A stretch of 64,000 nucleotides of DNA from Pseudisothecium myosuroides (taxonomy: Eukaryota > Streptophyta > Bryopsida > Hypnales > Lembophyllaceae): NCBI GenBank assembly GCA_951799445.1, contig OX637295.1:4092001-4156000 (forward strand), in the 5' to 3' direction. Numbering within the stretch: the first letter of the stretch is position 1; every line of letters starts with the position of its first letter. Below the pieces are notes generated by a model, which had not been told where the DNA came from, made no database searches, and saw only the letters and a list, made by a program, of their open reading frames with translations. Of the stretch, positions 34,917-47,000 are shown piece after piece. The position numbers and the translations under genes were made by a program.

Positions 34917-36375
34917 CACTACAAGAAAAAGGGGCCTTAATTAACAGAAGATTTATGCATTTACGTTGATTACGACAAAAAAATTGGGGCTTAGTTGATT
35001 TAGCAGTCCTCTAAACATCAAGTAACATAATTTTGTTGACTTGACCAAAAAAAATTTGCTCAGGTAATTCGGCCCAATCCTCTAAACATCATTTTTATTT
35101 TTCCACATATCATTATTAAAGGGCAGGGTTAGCAGAAAATAATTACTCAAAAGTAAGCCAAAAAATAAATAAAATGATTAATAGAAATTGTCAAATTAAA
35201 CAAAAGTTAAACAACCAAGATGTTGTAAAAAATGAAAATGTTCAATGTTAGCAAGAAAGTCTAAAATAGAGTCTAATGACTATTTACCATCAAGTAATTT
35301 TTAAATAGCATGAAAAAGGACTTTCTTCATTGACATGTAGTGAGTGTGTAAGGTAGGGAGGTCGTTTTTATAATAAAATCCATTGTCCGTCACCAATTCT
35401 CAAAGGATATGGAACAATTTGAAGATGAGAGCTTTAGCACTCATTATCAAAATGTAGGAATTGTGTGTAAAGTAGAATTTTAGACCTCATTTTAGCGTAG
35501 TAAAATAACTTTTTTCAAAAAAATTGAACTAAAAAAATTGTAAATTAAAGCCAACATTCATCTCCAAAATTCCTTTTGAGATTTCAAGACTCCAATAAAA
35601 AGTTATGGACAAATTTCAGAGAAAATTTTTAAAAATTGTCAAAAAAAAATGTCCCTTCCAACCCCTCTCTAAAATTTGACCATAACTTTTGATTGGAGTG
35701 TCGAAATCTCAAATGAATTTTTGGAGATGAAGTTTAGTTTGATTTTACACATTAATTTAGTTCAAAGTTTTTTGAAAAAAATTGTTCTACACTACCTAAA
35801 TGAGGTCTGAAATTTTAGTTTTTAACCACAATTCCTACTTTGGAATTAACTATGCGTAGTAGAACTCTTACTAATCCTAGCTCACATATTCCATATCGAT
35901 TGTCTTAGCTCCTATCATCCCACCAGTATAAAGAGCTTGTCTTTTCTTCTCTTTACACATCAAGGTAAGTGATATTCAAAGTTCAATTGTTGAATATAAT
36001 TGAACTCTTTGAATATAGTGTTGAAATTTTTAAAATTATATTTGAATTTAATATTATTTGAATTTAATTATTAATTAATTAACTTTAAATTTTTTAATTA
36101 ATTATTTGGCATTAATGTGCTGGCTACTTATGTGGCAATCTAACTTGTGTGGTGAATTTGTTGAAGAGGCAATCTTGTAGGAGGTTTTGCTTACGTGGCA
36201 ATCTACGTGGCGGATTTTCAAATAGTAATTTTTTTTTTGACCAAATCTAGAAACTTAAGAAATCAATATAAAAATGTTGATTATTGTCTAAATCAAAATG
36301 TCCTAGTCAACTGTCCAAATCAACATATATTTTTTTATTTTCCTATTCAATTGAACACTGAATTTTCTAGTAGTG
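34917..36375. mobile_element. CACTA element, 1,459 bp
   Basis: CACTACAAGAAAAAGGGG at the left and 'aattttctagtagtg' at the right, target duplication CAA (34914-34916, 36376-36378). The related sequence at about 44415 has the uninterrupted site. Contains a copy of palindromic repeat family P (35330-35945). No transposase ORF. Confidence 0.93.
35330..35945. repeat. Palindromic repeat family P, copy nested in CACTA element
   Basis: Arms 35456-35635 and 35665-35850 are mutually complementary ('aggaattgtg'...'cacaattcct', 'acctcatttt'...'aaatgaggt'). The outer flank 'ggaggtcgtttttataataaaatcc' matches the other end of the copy at 57188-57797 in inverted orientation. Confidence 0.75.
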
Positions 36376-36612
36376 CAAGTAGAGGAATCATAGTACAAAT
36401 GAATACAAAAATACGATATTATAAAATTTACAAGTTGACTTCTAATGCTTTCACACCAATCACAGAGGAATAGGAAAAGGTTTTACACCTTTTGAATATC
36501 TACAGTCTAACCCCCGAAGGCATCAAAGATCATTGGCAAGAAAGAATTTAACTTCGACGTTACTTCTTCAGAAAGAAACCTACATACAAACTTGACTTGG
36601 GGTAGGTCTTAA

Positions 36613-37521
36613 CCTCTAAAGGCCCAAAACCCCCTTGGGGGACACTTGGGATTTCAGGCAGGCTCGTGCGACCTGAAAGTTTGACCTGATTTTTTGAAAC
36701 TTTTTTTGAAGATAGGAAATTACATTAGCTTTCTAAAAATTTTTTTTTTTTTTTAAAATCAGTGCCCGGGATCAAAAGTTATGCCACCCAAAGTCAAAAA
36801 AGCAACTTGCCAGGCAGGAAAAAAAAATATGAATTTTTTTAATTTTTAACTTTTTCCTAAAAGATTATGTTTTTGTCTACATCTGAAGCTTTGATTCATT
36901 CTATTTGGACTAAAATTGAGAAAGTTATGGACAATCTTGTTTTTCGGGCAATGTAAGCATCTTCTTCAAAACAACTTATAAATTCATTTTTGAATGCAAT
37001 TTTCAAAAAAATTCAATTTTTTTTTTTGAAAAGGTTAAGTTTGTTTGCAAGAAAAATCCCACCATTGGGATTATAGTTTTTTAATTCTACCTAAGAGCTA
37101 TTGAAGATTTAAAGTTTTGTTCAATTTTGGACCTACTTCTACTTAACAATTTTTTTATATGTGAAAATCAAGTTTTGACATTCTGAAATTTTTTTCCCCA
37201 GCTCTCAACTCAAATGTTCAACATAAAAAATTTCAACTTTATGGTGTGTAGTGCAAAAAAAATCCACAGATGGCCATCAAAGCCATCTGAAGTTGCAATC
37301 CAGAGTTCAAAAAAACTTCTTTATCCAACTTCAAATGCTAATATCTTCCAATTCGTACGGTCAAACTTCATGAAATTTTTACCACATGATTTGAGACAAG
37401 TAAAGTACAAGATCCTACAATTAGATTCTAAATTAATATTTTTTGGTTTTGGGAGTGATCGCAGCAAAAATGGCAGTTTTCAGTAGTTTCGGAGTCAGAA
37501 AATGCCTTGGGCCTTTAGGGG
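36613..37521. mobile_element. TTAA-type element, family T2, 909 bp
   Basis: CCTCTAAAGGCCC / GGGCCTTTAGGGG termini, flanked by TTAA at 36609-36612 and 37522-37525. The interior is the inverse of 40038-40964. It sits exactly at the end of the CLASP-fragment duplication. Confidence 0.9.
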
Positions 37522-37525
37522 TTAA

Positions 37526-38849
37526 CATCGATTGGAGAAGACCATTACCAACGGAAAGCGTATCGCAAAATCTGAATTCATTGCAAGGTTGGAGCTACCG
37601 CAGCTTCAAAGGGATGGTATTGTTGCTTCTAAGCTAGCTAAGAAGAATGCCCTTTAAGCTAAAAGAACAGAGAATGAAGCAAGAAGGAAAGAAAAAACTG
37701 AAGAGCACGTCAAGGAGAAGTTAGAAAGAAAAGAGGGAAAGAATCTAGAAAGAACGGGAGAAAGAATCAAAGAAAACCTTTAAAAAAAAGGTTGGTAAGT
37801 AGAATGTAAAAGACCCAAGGGAGTTACTAGAGCAAAATAGAGCTAGGAGAACGTTCATTAGCCTTTTTATAGTTTAGGATGAATCACTCTTGGATTAGAT
37901 TAGGATATCCTTCCAACAAAATTTTAGTTTAGAATGGAACATTTTTGGTATTATTATTAAGAATTTTACTTTTTTGTCATCATTGTAGAGCATGAATCAT
38001 CAAAATCACCTATTTACATGCATCACTTATTCTTCATTTTTCAATGGATGAAATTGCAAAATGCTACCAAACCTTGGGACGGTGTCGTTCTATTTTGGAT
38101 GAATGTACACTTTTTTGAATGAATAAATAAACTTCATCCATAAATTGTAAGTTTCATCTAATTCCTTGGATATAAATAGCTTCATCACTACAATGAAGAA
38201 CACTTTCTACAATGCCTAAAATAAATGAAAAAAACAACTTGACATGCCCTCAAATATCATGTTCATACAGGTGTCCATGGCAAATTTCGACTATTACTGA
38301 ACTTGTGAATGAACTGAAGGTGAATAACTAAGATGTTGTATTTTCTATATTGGTGGGGTAGACTACTTTCAATTCATAGCCAGTTTTTGACTTCCGGGGT
38401 TCTTGTATTTCACAACAATTTTAATGATATGACAATTTTGGGTAATTTTGGTAGTTTTACTCCACACATTTAATACCTACGGTAGTCGCACGATTAGATG
38501 TCCATTTTTAAGGGTTCATGAGATCATGTTATTGTATCAAGAACATTCATTGTCTTGTGTGCATGACTTTTGTTTTCAAATACTTAAGCGGATTTGGTAT
38601 GTTTGGCTTCATTGATTTGTTTAAAAACTTTGTCTGTAGAGAGTTCCTCCACAAATTGTTCTCCCCGTTCATAGTGTCTAGTCCAGCCAGCTATCCAAGT
38701 TAATCGCTTAACATACCTCAAGCTTTCAGTCGAGACGGTTGAAGTTCGAGGATGGGATAACGAGGAAGGCCTTGTTCATGAATGACCTCTTGAAACTATT
38801 TTTGGAAGCGCCATTCAATCCTGTTCTGAGTGGGAAGAGGTGAGAAATT
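37526..38849. other. Intergenic; Lys/Glu-rich coding-like remnant at 37540-37790
   Basis: One plus-strand frame (about 37540-37790) reads a plausible protein fragment (K-R-I-A-K-S-E-F-I-A-R-L-E-L-P), then a Lys/Glu-rich tract broken by TAA. It may be a gene relic or just purine-rich DNA. Nothing recognised in 37800-38849. Confidence 0.25.
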
Positions 38850-38864
38850 ACGAGGTTTTAATTT

Positions 38865-39398
38865 TTTTTTTTTTTTTTAACAAATGGAACGAGCCATTGC
38901 ATTAAAAAAAAAAACCACAATACAAATCAGCCAAACCACGAAGGTTGGACAATGAAGAGATAAGAGCAAAGAGCAAAAGAGAGGAAACAAAGTAAACTAC
39001 GTGAAAGAACAAAGAGGAGGCCCTCTCTTGTTCCAATGGATAAGGTAGGAGGTCCATAAAGCGACCATCTAAGCGCTGAACTTGAATTTTGGGGAGGTAA
39101 AACATCTTGAAATATTTTTCAGTAAATTTTCCTTGAAAGACAAGAAGAAATGGCATCTGGCTCAAGTTGTTTCATATTTTTCGGAGCTTTGTGGAATTAG
39201 TTATGAAATTTTGAAGCTGAAAAGCCAAAGGGCTGTAAAAGCGATCACCTCCTAGAATGTACATCATTTGTACATTTTGATAAATTGAAGAAAGCAAAAT
39301 GTACCTCTGTGTCCTGTTCGGTTCAAAATGCCCGGTCGGAGTTCGAGCCTTCTACCTTAGTAGTACCAATCTTGCTAGCAATAACCGGAGTTTTGAGT
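38865..39398 (-). mobile_element. tRNA-headed retroposon (SINE), minus strand, 534 bp
   Basis: Flanked by a 15-bp target duplication ACGAGGTTTTAATTT (38850-38864, 39399-39413). The T-run at 38865-38878 is the minus-strand poly(A) tail. On the minus strand the head holds TAGCAAGATTGGTAC (A-box-like, compare TAGCTCAGTTGGTAG) and GGCTCGAACTCC (B-box-like). The body has a short ORF (39165-38902) without recognisable similarity and a LINE-like tail 'aatggctcgttccatttgtt' before the A-run. Confidence 0.8.
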
Positions 39399-39586
39399 AC
39401 GAGGTTTTAATTTGACTTGGCCAAGCATAGTCGAAAATGCTTTCTTCAATTCAGTCCCACAGCTGCGAGCAGCCAGTGTCTTTATTGGACTGCCAATGTG
39501 GTAGGTCAAATTAAAAAATATTCGCAGGGAATGTTTGAGCCCATGCATTTGGAACCGTCAGTAGCCCCCTGGAAAGATTATCTTTT

Positions 39587-39615
39587 TTTTTTTTTTTTTT
39601 TTGAAACAAATGAAA
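39587..39615 (-). mobile_element. 29-bp 5'-truncated retroposon tail
   Basis: A T-run followed by 'gaaacaaatg' lies between two copies of AAAGATTATCTTTT (39573-39586, 39616-39629). The tail resembles the 3' end of the SINE at 38865 (T-run, 'aacaaatggaac'), so this is an extremely short integration product of the same machinery. Confidence 0.65.
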
Positions 39616-40037
39616 AAAGATTATCTTTTCTAACTTGTCCAAAGACATCATCAAAACTGACCTGAGGGTATTATTAATGCTATTATTAAACTAGTAAATT
39701 CTCTCTAAGCCGTTGAATCTCGAAATTTGTGCAAAATGTTCACTCATGAGCTACTAGCTGGCATTTTACGAACTCGAAGGAGAAATTTTGTAATACATTT
39801 GTGTGCTATTAATCCTTAAACGCTGAAGTGGACATTTTGCGGCTGATGAATAATAAGAGAATCTCCTATGTAGGACAGAAGTGCAACTATTCACCCTCCA
39901 AATTTTGTGAGGAAAGGGAAGATCATGAATAGTAGTTTGACCTCCACTCAACAATTTGGGGTTTTTCAAAGAAGATGATGTCATCCGATGCCAAAAGGGC
40001 TGATTTCCACGGTCACCAGCCGGCATTCAAGGCTTAA

Positions 40038-40964
40038 CCCCTAAAGGACCAAGCCATTTTCAGGCTCCAAAACCACTGAAAACTGCCATTTCTGCTGCGA
40101 TCACTCCCTAAACCCAAAAAAACTTTTTTTTTTAACAATCTAACCGTAGGATCTTGAACTTCACTTGTCTCAGATTATGTGGTAAAAATTTCAAGACATT
40201 TGACCGTTCCGATTGGAAGATATTAGCATTCAAAGTTGGAATTTTTTTTTTTTTGAACTGTTTCCTGCAATTTCAGATGACTTTGACGGCCATTTGTGGA
40301 TTTTTTTTGCACTACACAACAAAAAAGTTGTAATTTTTTATGTTGAACATTTGAGTTGAGAGTCGGGGAAAAAAATTTCAGAATGTCAAACCTTGATTTT
40401 CACATATAAAAAAATTGGTAAATAGAAGTAGGTCCAAAATTGAACGAAACACTAAATTGTTAATTGCTCTTAGGTGGAATTAAAACAACATAATCCCAAT
40501 GGTGGGATTGTTCTTGCAAACAAACTTGACCTTGTCAAAAAAAAAAAATTGAAAAAAATTGAAAATTGCATTCAAAAATGAATTCTATAAGTTAGTTTTT
40601 TTGAAGATGCTTAAATTGCCCGAAAAACAAGATTGTCCATAACTTTCTCATTATTAGTCCAAATAGAATGAATCAAAGCTTTAGATGTAGAAAAAAACAT
40701 GATCTTTGAGGGAAAAAAATTAAAAAAATTAAAAACTTTTTTTTTTTTTTTTTTTTTTTTTCTGCCCGACGAACTGCTTTTTTGCTTTGGGATGGCATAA
40801 CTTTTGCTCCCGGGCACCGATTGAAAAAAAAATTATATTTTTAGAGAGCTTTTGTGATTCCCTATCTTCAAAAAAAGTTTCAAAAAATCAGATCAAAATT
40901 TGAGGTCACACGGGCCTGCCCAAAATCCCAAGTGTCCCCCGAGGGGACTTTGGTCCTTTAGGGG
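40038..40964. mobile_element. TTAA-type element, family T2, 927 bp
   Basis: CCCCTAAAGGACC / GGTCCTTTAGGGG termini, flanked by TTAA (40034-40037, 40965-40968). Homologous over its length to 36613-37521 in opposite orientation. Includes a ~25-bp T-run at about 40737-40761. No transposase. Confidence 0.93.
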
Positions 40965-40968
40965 TTAA

Positions 40969-43240
40969 ATAGTAATAAGGTGATTTCAAAGAGGGGGCGG
41001 AGTAATTGAAGCTCTGATTGACTCAAACCAAAGGTTTCTGGTGTCATGGATTTGTTGTTCACATGAAGTTCTGTTTTGTCGAGGAGGTTCAAAATTTATG
41101 AGTAATTGAGTACGTTTCTTTTTGCCGTTTGCTGTCTCAAATTCTGCGAATGTTGAGATTTCTGTGTCTTAGATCCATCTTGTAGAGTTCAATTTATTTT
41201 CAATGCAACAGTGAGAGTTGTTATAAGACACAATTGCAACAATCGAGAATTAGATTGTGGGAGCCCAACCATTCTTTGATCGCAAATGTTTTACCAGTTG
41301 TGATTTGTAAACTCAAGTCTTGAAGCATACACTTTCAAATGATTCCTTGATTTTTGTTGGAACAGCTGTGTTATGAAGTGTTGGAGATGATTTGTAATTT
41401 ATCGTACTCCCTCCGGTCCAAACCCCCCTCGAGTGAGCATTTATGGTCGATCTAAAATTGCGACTCGTTTGTGTGCGGGCAATTAAATTCTTTTAACCGT
41501 TTCAAAAAAAATTATGGATAGTATTGAAGGTTCACTATTGGAAGCTTTTATATTTTAGAAGAAAAGATAAAAATTTGATTCTTGAGAGGTTCTCAAAGGC
41601 ATATATGTACCATTAGTGGAAGAGTAAAGCTTGTCAATTCTATTTGATTTTGAGATCTAAAAAATTGTATTTAGTAATATCCATTTGCTTTGAAAATGGT
41701 CCCAATGGAAAGAATAAAGTGTTTCAATGATTTTCACCATTAAAAATTGAAAATTTAAGCATACAAGTGTTGATTTGGAGTTATTCGCAATTTCTGCTTA
41801 TCAAGTATAAAAACAAAAAAAAATTGCATTTTAGCAATTGCAAGGTGGATTGTGTAATGAATTTGATAGCTCTTTATCTGAACTTAAGGTTTTTGAAAAT
41901 ACATTTTAGTGTGCTAACACAATTTTTAATTGTTCATGTCACCTTCAACCCCAAAAAACTCTTATATGCAAATTTCTCAAACATTGTGGGGAAAGGCATG
42001 GCATACTGAAAATAAAATACTAACATTTTTTTCATTATAATTTTACAACTCCCATGAAATTTCACAAACAAAATGGTATTCATAATAATAAACAAGCTCT
42101 TTAAACATCCATATGCTTAGATTTTGGAAAAAAAATTACTTCATTGTAAAAAACTATAAATCCATGTTCCTTTTCCATTGGAAAAACATCCTTGAAAAGG
42201 CTTGGTAAGGTAGGGGTCAACTGTCCACAATTTTGTTGAATTTTTTCTATACCAATTTCATTGATCATATTGTGAAAAACATAATTCAAAAAAGGTTCTA
42301 AGCACTTCTTCTCTAGAGTAGATTTTTTTCCCTCATCTATAGGATTTAATACTTACATATAAGGTAACTAGCTACAACTAATAAGACCCCTTTCAAAACT
42401 GACTTGTATAGATTTTTGCTTGAATTATTTACTCTTGAGAGCTCATGCTTGATTTTTTGTACACTTATTTCCACTACTTCAGAAAATTTCAGGTTTATTT
42501 GAATATACAAAGTCTCAAAAATGCATTCAATGAGAACCTAAAAATCCGTTTCCATTTTACTACCAACAAGATCCTATAATAAAAACCATGTATAAGCATT
42601 TATTCGGAATAATTAGACCTTACTTGCACCTAATGTCCATTGTCCAATAGACATATAAAATTAATTACTGATGAAATCAATAAATTTATCTTATGCAATA
42701 TGGGCGATTTAACGAGATGTTTTATAATTGTAACACTTCTCTAATGCCTTTGCCAAGCAAGGTAATCATGTTATTATTGGTACAAACTTGCACCGGCATC
42801 TTACAAACCTGACTAAGGTAACCTCCCTCATTCCCGACCACTGACCCATTCCCAACCTATAGGTGCACGTATTTCTGACCAAGCTTGGAATGCGTTTTTT
42901 TCCCGTTTTCAAGGTTGGAACTAATAAATACATGACACATGTCCGAAGTTGTGAAAAAAACGTAAGAAATAATGATTAGGTGAAAAGTTATTGAATGATC
43001 GGAATTGGAAGAGTCTAAAGGTTGGCGATGGATCCGGAGCACTTTTTGCCTCCCAAAATTCATAGTAATTTCAATTCAAGCAATAAAATTACCAATTTTT
43101 TTGCAATCCGTGTCATTACTATCAATGTACCTCTGAAAAAGATTTGTTTTGCCTTCACTACTCCAGATCATGTCGAAATTCCTTATTCGGTCGGTTATGG
43201 GGGGGGGTTACCTTAACCACTTCAAGAAGACACTTGAATG
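40969..43240. other. Intergenic DNA
   Basis: No gene recognised. A lone Stowaway-like end 'tactccctccggtcc' occurs at about 41405 without a detectable partner. A G-run of about 9 is at 43199-43207. Confidence 0.45.
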
Positions 43241-44074
43241 GGTTATCATAACAATCATGAAAGAAGCTCCCTCACCTTCAAAATATAACCATGTGCAGGT
43301 CTAATCAGATCATGGCACTTGGCACAAGCAGATTGCAATTTCACTCAGTGATCGAATCTGGTCAGTCTAATCCTGTCAGCACTTTACAAGGCTAATGGAG
43401 CAATGGATGAACATGGTCTACGACACATACTGTACCAGCTGTGCACACTTCACGGAACTCCTTCACAAGGCAGCCACGTTGAACAAAAATAAGAGGGTCG
43501 CACATCAGGTAACAGGTCCATTTCCATTCATGTGGGTGTTTACAATAACTCAAGGTATTCTATTCTGTCTGCCGACCTGCTAACTATGGAATTCAGACGG
43601 CGAATTGAAGTCAAAGCCCTGACTACTCAACCAGAGCTTGAGTAAGCATAAGCACTTCAGCTTCAGGTGCAAATCAATAAAGTCAAACATAAAAAGTACA
43701 GGTGCAGGTTAGCTTGGATTATGAGGCCAAAGGTGCTTGTTCGTCAAGAAGACAGGTACTGCGCATCTACCCATGCCAACATGGAAACTATTTCCTATGG
43801 GCAGTGGCTTCCAGCCTGTGCCATGTAAAGTTTCAACTTTGATTTTCTGAGGAATGCCGAGCAAGGTGGTCTTAGAGCGGCTGTGCTGGTGGCGAGGCTG
43901 ACCCCTTTCTTGCCTGGTTCAAAACAGTTTCGCTCAGTAAAATTGTTAAAACATCAACAAGCAGAACAAGTAAAGGGTGTTTGAGTTCAGCATCAACACC
44001 ACTCCACTCAGTCATTTTTGGAAGCACTGCGAAGCTGATGATACTAACGTAAGACACTCGATATCATAACGTTA
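43240..44074. other. CLASP downstream region (parental copy of the 33.1-34.2 kb duplicate)
   Basis: Non-coding on the evidence of both copies: no conserved ORF. Provides the reference for the duplicate at 33150-36612. Confidence 0.55.
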
Positions 44075-47000
44075 CTACTGAAACAAAACAAACTGAAAGT
44101 CGTGGAGCACCTGGGAAATGCGATTTGAGTAGATGGTGACTAATCGTCGCTGTGTGCTGCTAAGACTTCCAAGATATGGGTCAAATGAATTGCCCAAAAC
44201 AATATGTATCTCCACCAAACAGAAAACCACAGTCTGCAGAACCAAATCCAATTTCAAACAGCATCAATTTGTTAATAACGTTCAAGTGAGAATTTAATTG
44301 AGACTGGTGACATTGCAACTTCACAGTTGTTGGCTATAACGTTTACTTCCTGTCCAGAGAAAGGTAGTTTAGGCAGCATCAAGTTGAAGGAGTTTCTTCC
44401 AGCATCAAAAGAATTCATGAAGCAGTGGAATTACAGTACAAATGAATACAAATTGACGACATCATAGAATTTATAAGTTGACTTTTATGCTTTCACACCA
44501 ATCACAGAAGAAGGGAGACTGGTTTCACACCTTTCGAACATCTGCATCTTGATGCCCGAAGGCATCAAAGAGCATTGGCAAGAAAGAGTTTAGCTTCGAC
44601 GTCAATTCCTCTGGAGGAAGCCTGCTTACGAGCTGCAGGGGCAAAAATAATGACGTAAGCAGATTTGAAGTAAAGCAGTGTAGGCATCTCACATTTTAAA
44701 CAACACGCTGAGAGACTAGTGAAGACGACTAGTATTGGGAGTGAAAAGTGTGCCAGCTTCAAACAAAATGTCCTTCCGAAACATAAGAAAGTTCGTGGCG
44801 TAATCTTGCATTACATTGAGTGAGCATATCAGGAAGTAACCCATATACAGAGCTCTAGCATCTCTCATTCGCAATCCGCTATTTAAAGAAAGGCATGAGA
44901 ATTTCAGAAAATTGTGACGATACAAATTGCAAGTAAAAGGAAAAATGTACTTTGGTCAGGCAGCTGATGCAAGTCACCAACGTCTTCTCGTTTTCGGACA
45001 CCAAAAGTGGTACAACAACCTGCCGTATATCAAGGTCACTTTAATAGGCGATACAAAGGACGATACAAAGGACGATACAAAGGACTCGGTCAAGGACCTG
45101 AAAAAATGTCTGCAGCTTACGATCAATGCATAGGGAGTGCCATGCGTATGGTACGAAAAACTTACCGAAAGGCATCGATAGGTGTCTAGCTCCGTCAAAA
45201 CAGTATTCAAGCAAAGATCAGCCGCAGCATTCACCTGTATTTCATATGCATGTGAGTATCTGACTGTCTCTAGAGCTTATCAGTCTAGAAAGCAACGCCA
45301 TTTCAAAGTCGCACTATATGATTCCAATTCCATACTCTTCAACATCTTATTCAGGAAATGTATTTCATATCAAGCCACATATTGGATGAGAACTTTGGAC
45401 AGTCGGTTCCATATTTAAGAAACATCTACATGATCCAGAGAGAACCTTCGCAAGCATCAACCAGTCACATTCATGCCAAACAGGATGAGCCAGGACTCAC
45501 TAGTGAGAATCACGTTACCTTAGGGTCAGTGTCTCTAGCTGACTGTAAAAGTTTCTCTAACAAAACTTCAGTATCCTTGTCTAGTCTGTCTTTCTGCATT
45601 AAAAAAGTAAGATTGCGTCAGAAGAGAATTTGGACAATGCCTGCAATGGACTGAGCATGACTATCATCGAAATTATTAATTTACTGCAATGAACTAAGGG
45701 TAGAGCACGATTGAACTAAAATAGGACGTTAAAATGAATAAATAAAATCAAAGCCATAACGACTGCACTCGATCAAAGCCTAGGTAGAATGAGCGATAGG
45801 CATGATCTATCTTGTAGGTTAAAGGCCCTGAGACGGGAGGGGAAATATCAAGTGAAGGATTGAGGCGCAATCACCAACTGAACTTCGGAGTTCAACAAAT
45901 TAGATTGGGATTATGTCAGACAAACCTGATTTTTGAGCATCTCAAGCATGACTGATGCAGCAAGCTCTCTAATTGTTGCTTCTGGATCATCCAGAGCCTC
46001 CAGCACCAGTGTAATAATCTGGTTGTAGAACTGCACAACAAACCCCATTCTCGTCAGCAAGACCTACCAACAGCGCCATTACACTGAGAGGGTATGTGGA
46101 AACATCCGACTAGTTCCTGAATGAATATAAAGTGGCTATCAATAAGACGTCATCAGCCCAGAAATGTTCTAGTAATTCCATTGAGTAAACATCTCAGGGC
46201 CTTTAACCTACAAGATAGAGCATGCCTATCGCTTAGGAACCGAATTACAGCCTCAAAAACCGAATATGTTCATAAAAATCATAAACAGACAGCAATAACT
46301 ACTTCTCAGAATCAGCAAGAGGGAAGTAGTAACGCGGCCCACCTTCGACCAAGTAGTAGAATCGTTGTGATGCGAGAGCTCCAAAAGTTGCTGAAGTGCG
46401 TTTTCTTTCACTGCCATTGCTTTCCCACCATCCCAGCTTGACATCTGAAAAAATGACTCAGGTAAGAACCGCAAAGTAAGTTCAAATGCAATAACTGCGG
46501 GGAGCATGGATAATAAGGCATTTACCATGTGCACGAAACATGTATACTCCAAAGATAAACTGGCAAGATAAACAATGGTGGAAAATGCAGAAAACAAGTT
46601 CTATTTCAATACATGTTATAGTTTAGATAAACTAATTAGTAAGAGCATTGACTCAGGAAAGGTTGGAAGGCATTGCAGCACAAGTGCTTCCAAGTTCACT
46701 GGCTCAAATCGGTGACAAACATACAAGTACTCTAAACATCTTGACAAAAACAATCTCACCTGGAGAACACCGCTTGAGGAGTCTGATGGCACTGGACTGA
46801 GAGACTTTGAATTCATCTTCTGATGGTAAAAATCGACCTCGTCTTTGTTATGAATGTTGGCTGATAAGTCGGTGAAGTGTAGGTTACTAGAATTGGTCAC
46901 CATGCCAAGCCCTGAATCCAAGTTATTACCACCCTCTGAGTTAACCAAGGGTGAAACATTATGCCTAGTATCCAGACCCAGGGACTGTTGAACCTGGGTT

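Larger units (their letters stand above)
33150..36612 (-). pseudogene. Partial duplicate of the CLASP 3' end and downstream DNA
   Basis: 33150-33350, 33712-34490, 34870-34916 and 36379-36612 align in order with about 43240-43440, 43614-44358 and 44370-44643. The copy contains remnants of the last two CLASP exons on the minus strand. The penultimate one (about 36489-36603) still encodes S-K-L-N-S-F-L-P-M-I-F-D-A-F but then has a TAG. The last (about 34200-34345) carries a 2-bp insertion relative to the gene and shifts frame. It has no start and no upstream exons, so it is a non-functional fragment. Breaks in the alignment are explained by the MITE at 34501 and the CACTA element at 34917; 33350-33712 is unrelated filler. 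Confidence 0.85.

Noticed and set aside
38902..39165. 87-aa minus-strand ORF as a gene
   Set aside because: Lies wholly within the retroposon bounded by 15-bp duplications; treated as part of that element.
41405..41425. A complete Stowaway MITE starting CTCCCTCCGG
   Set aside because: Only one end seen; no complementary right end within a plausible distance.
45007..45189. 60-aa ORF rich in Y-K-G-R repeats
   Set aside because: Produced by the 12-bp intronic tandem repeat and antisense to CLASP exons 18-19.
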